25,400 nt of DNA from Azophilus sp964348115 (lineage in GTDB: Bacteria > Pseudomonadota > Gammaproteobacteria > Pseudomonadales > Azotimanducaceae), in the NCBI GenBank assembly GCA_964348115.1, contig CAYGBY010000029.1, positions 1 to 25,400 on the forward strand. Direction: 5' to 3'. The stretch's first letter is position 1. Each line of letters opens with the position of its first letter. Positions 23,789 through 25,400 of this stretch are shown in pieces. Below the pieces are notes generated by a model. That model saw only the letters and a program-made list of their open reading frames with translations, did no database searches and was not told where the DNA came from. Position numbers and translations under genes: made by a program.

Positions 23789-24863
23789 GATGCGCGGCGC
23801 CATGCTTTCCGCCATGGCCCACCAGCAGTCCGTTGCGGTACAGCAGCATCCTGCGCGGGTCTATGTGCAGCCGGGCCCCATAGCCGAAGGGCTGATGCAC
23901 CGGTTGGCGCACGTGAACGAGCTGCCCGTCCAGTTCCGCACTGATCAAGCTGGTTGGCGCACCGTTTTGCGAACCGATGGCTCGGCTGCTGCGGATGCGC
24001 AGGGGAACGCCGCTGCGGCCGATAGCCGCCCATTCCGGGCGAAAGCCCAAGGTGCAGGGACCGTCCGCCAAGTCCGTGCGGCCCAACGCCGCGCCGCCCA
24101 CCTGCACTTGACCGTCCAGGACCTGCGCCTTCACCAAGTTCATGCCCGGCGCGCCGATGAACTTGGCCACCACCTCCCCGGCCGGACGCTCGTACAGATC
24201 TTGCGGCGTCCCGGCCTGCAGCACCCGGCCTTGGTGCAGCATGCTGATGCGGTCGGCAAAGGTCAGCGCTTCGGTTTGATCATGGGTGACGTAGATCATC
24301 GTCAGCCCAAATTGCGCCCGCACCGCGGTCAGCGCCCGCCGCAGCCGCCACTTGGCCGTCGGCGCCACAGCGGTGAGAGGCTCATCGAGCAGCACCAAGG
24401 CCAGGTCCGGACGCACCAACGCCCGCCCAATGGCGGTCATCTGCTTCTCGAACAGGGAAAGATGCTTGGGCTTGCGTTGCAACAGCGGCGTCAAGCCCAG
24501 CAACTCCGCCACTTCAGCCACACGGCGACGCACTTGCAGCCCCCGCCAGCCGCGATTGCGCAGGGGAAAGGCCAAATTGCCCGCCACGTCCAAAGCGGGG
24601 TAGAGCACCGGAAACTGGAACACCTGGGCCAAGTTGCGGCCAGCCGGCCCGATGTCGGCAACATCGCGCCCAGCAAAGCTGATGCGTCCCTCGGTTGGGC
24701 GCAGCAATCCGGAGAGCAGGTTGAGCAAAGTGGTCTTGCCGGCCCCCGACCCCCCTAGAACGGCGTGCGCCTCCCCATCCAGCACCTGCAGATCGATGCC
24801 ATCCAACACTGGCGCCCCAGCGCCATAGCGGTGGCTCAGCCCTGCAACTTCGATTGCCGCCAA
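23778..24863 (-). CDS. glpT: glycerol-type ABC transporter ATP-binding protein (GlpT type, degenerate motifs)
   Basis: ATPase of the GlpSTPQV-type importer (rhizobial naming, not E. coli glpT, the G3P antiporter), 361 residues from TTG at 24863. Walker A GGSGAGKT (37-44), Q-loop Gln83 in VFQFPVLYPA, Walker B LVLLDE (156-161) and H-loop His194 are intact. NLAFPLRNRG and FIGAPGMN identify the GlpT rather than GlpS branch. The signature is LSLFEKQ (135-141) instead of LSGGQ, and the D-loop reads LTAVAP, without the usual Asp. The C-terminal TOBE-like domain is present. The frame is open to a TTG at 24989, but that segment is Pro/Gly/Ala-rich and family-unlike. There is no ATG candidate and no strong Shine-Dalgarno. 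No second ATPase (GlpS) lies upstream within the window. Confidence 0.87.
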   Translation of the reverse strand: MAAIEVAGLSHRYGAGAPVLDGIDLQVLDGEAHAVLGGSGAGKTTLLNLLSGLLRPTEGRISFAGRDVADIGPAGRNLAQVFQFPVLYPALDVAGNLAFPLRNRGWRGLQVRRRVAEVAELLGLTPLLQRKPKHLSLFEKQMTAIGRALVRPDLALVLLDEPLTAVAPTAKWRLRRALTAVRAQFGLTMIYVTHDQTEALTFADRISMLHQGRVLQAGTPQDLYERPAGEVVAKFIGAPGMNLVKAQVLDGQVQVGGAALGRTDLADGPCTLGFRPEWAAIGRSGVPLRIRSSRAIGSQNGAPTSLISAELDGQLVHVRQPVHQPFGYGARLHIDPRRMLLYRNGLLVGHGGKHGAAHHAG

Positions 24864-25206
24864 GGGATGCGCTAAGGCGCCTTCCGGCGAGTGAGGGCGG
24901 CCATCCGCCGTCCCTGCGCTCCCCCCTGGCGCTGGTCCGCCTGACGCGGGCGCCGCCTCGACGGGGCGCTGCGCCTTGCCGGGAAGCAAAAGTCCCGCGC
25001 AGACAAAGCCCGCTTGCCCACAGGACAGCTACCCAAGGCGACAAACCTGCCGGCCCTGCCTTGAAGTGCGGGAAGCGCGATGGGGGCGGACGAAAGCAGG
25101 CGAACGCCCGTCGGCGAGCAGTGTTTGCAGCGAAGTTGGCGAGGCAAAAGCGCCCATGGCCGGTGCGTCCATGATGGGATTGTCAATAGGGGTCGCGGAC
25201 TGCGCC
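24864..25206. other. leader between the operon promoter and the ATPase gene
   Basis: 343 nt without a protein-like ORF. The minus-strand frames here are Arg/Pro/Ala-rich and resemble no ATPase, so the expected glpS is not hidden in another frame. A second TTGACA on the minus strand (25181-25186) lacks a matching -10. Confidence 0.4.
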
Positions 25207-25235
25207 AGTATCCTAACCGGGCGGAAAGCTGTCAA
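25207..25235 (-). promoter_or_regulatory. strong sigma70-like promoter for the glycerol transporter operon
   Basis: On the minus strand TTGACA (25235-25230) and GATACT (25212-25207) are separated by exactly 17 nt. The -35 is a perfect consensus. Transcription would start near 25200 and read toward the ATPase gene with a leader of about 340 nt. No operator palindrome was identified. Confidence 0.6.
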
Positions 25236-25288
25236 CCAAGCCCACGGAATGATCCAAGACCATTCCAGGGTCGCCCCCAACCTATTGA

Positions 25289-25400
25289 GGAACCACTGAG
25301 GAAGTCCCGGAAGCCCAGAGGCGTCTAGACGGCGTGCTGACAAGACGCGGCGAAGCCGTGTGGCTTGCCCACCACACAATGAGCCGCAACACAGCCAGCG
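25289..25400 (+). repeat. IS5-type MITE copy running off the window end
   Basis: GGAACCACTGAGGAAGTC, then CCGGAAGCCCAGAGG and, further in, CACACAATGAGCCGCAAC and ACACAGCCAG match the right half of the complete element (3195 read inward) over about 112 bp with scattered differences. The preceding four bases are TTGA rather than CTAG, so the target site has decayed or this terminus is degenerate. The element lies upstream of the glycerol-operon promoter. Confidence 0.7.

Overview
The window is a GC-rich (roughly two-thirds G+C) bacterial chromosome segment, most likely from a gammaproteobacterium. The main evidence is the core block carA-carB-greA-rlmE-ftsH-glmM on the minus strand. This is the classic gammaproteobacterial order, but yhbY and folP are missing from their usual places. 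The protein sequences (FtsH, CarAB, GlmM, RlmE, GreA) also look gammaproteobacterial. The genus cannot be told from sequence reading alone.

Layout, left to right. (1) An acyl-CoA dehydrogenase on the minus strand (111-1847) is divergent from comF on the plus strand (2106-2783). (2) A patch of IS5-type inverted-repeat elements (2780-3199) with CTAG target duplications lies just upstream of a modABC molybdate transporter operon (3279-6106, plus). (3) A small unrecognised coiled-coil membrane protein with a 33-nt tandem repeat follows (6473-6937, plus). (4) The housekeeping block is on the minus strand: carA and carB (pyrimidine/arginine precursor synthesis), greA (transcript cleavage), an rlmE fragment, rlmE (23S rRNA methylation), ftsH (membrane protease) and glmM (cell-wall precursor synthesis). 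A hairpin plus U-run precedes carA and may be an attenuator. (5) An RND/MMPL exporter (17049-19502, minus). (6) A glycerol-type ABC transporter operon on the minus strand, read from a strong sigma70-like promoter at 25207-25235: ATPase (GlpT type), GlpP and GlpQ permeases, a small DUF2160 membrane protein, and the GlpV binding protein, which here is a predicted lipoprotein. The second ATPase normally found with this system (GlpS) is not in the window.

No wholly new defence or metabolic system is evident. The most noteworthy observations are: a family of IS5-like miniature elements whose CTAG targets coincide with stop codons and which has entered the glycerol operon; a 148-bp duplication of the rlmE SAM-binding region that replaces the native rlmE upstream region and leaves a TTG start; a glycerol-type ATPase with degenerate signature and D-loop and no visible partner; a possible carAB attenuator; frequent TTG starts; and apparent over-representation of CCTAGG.
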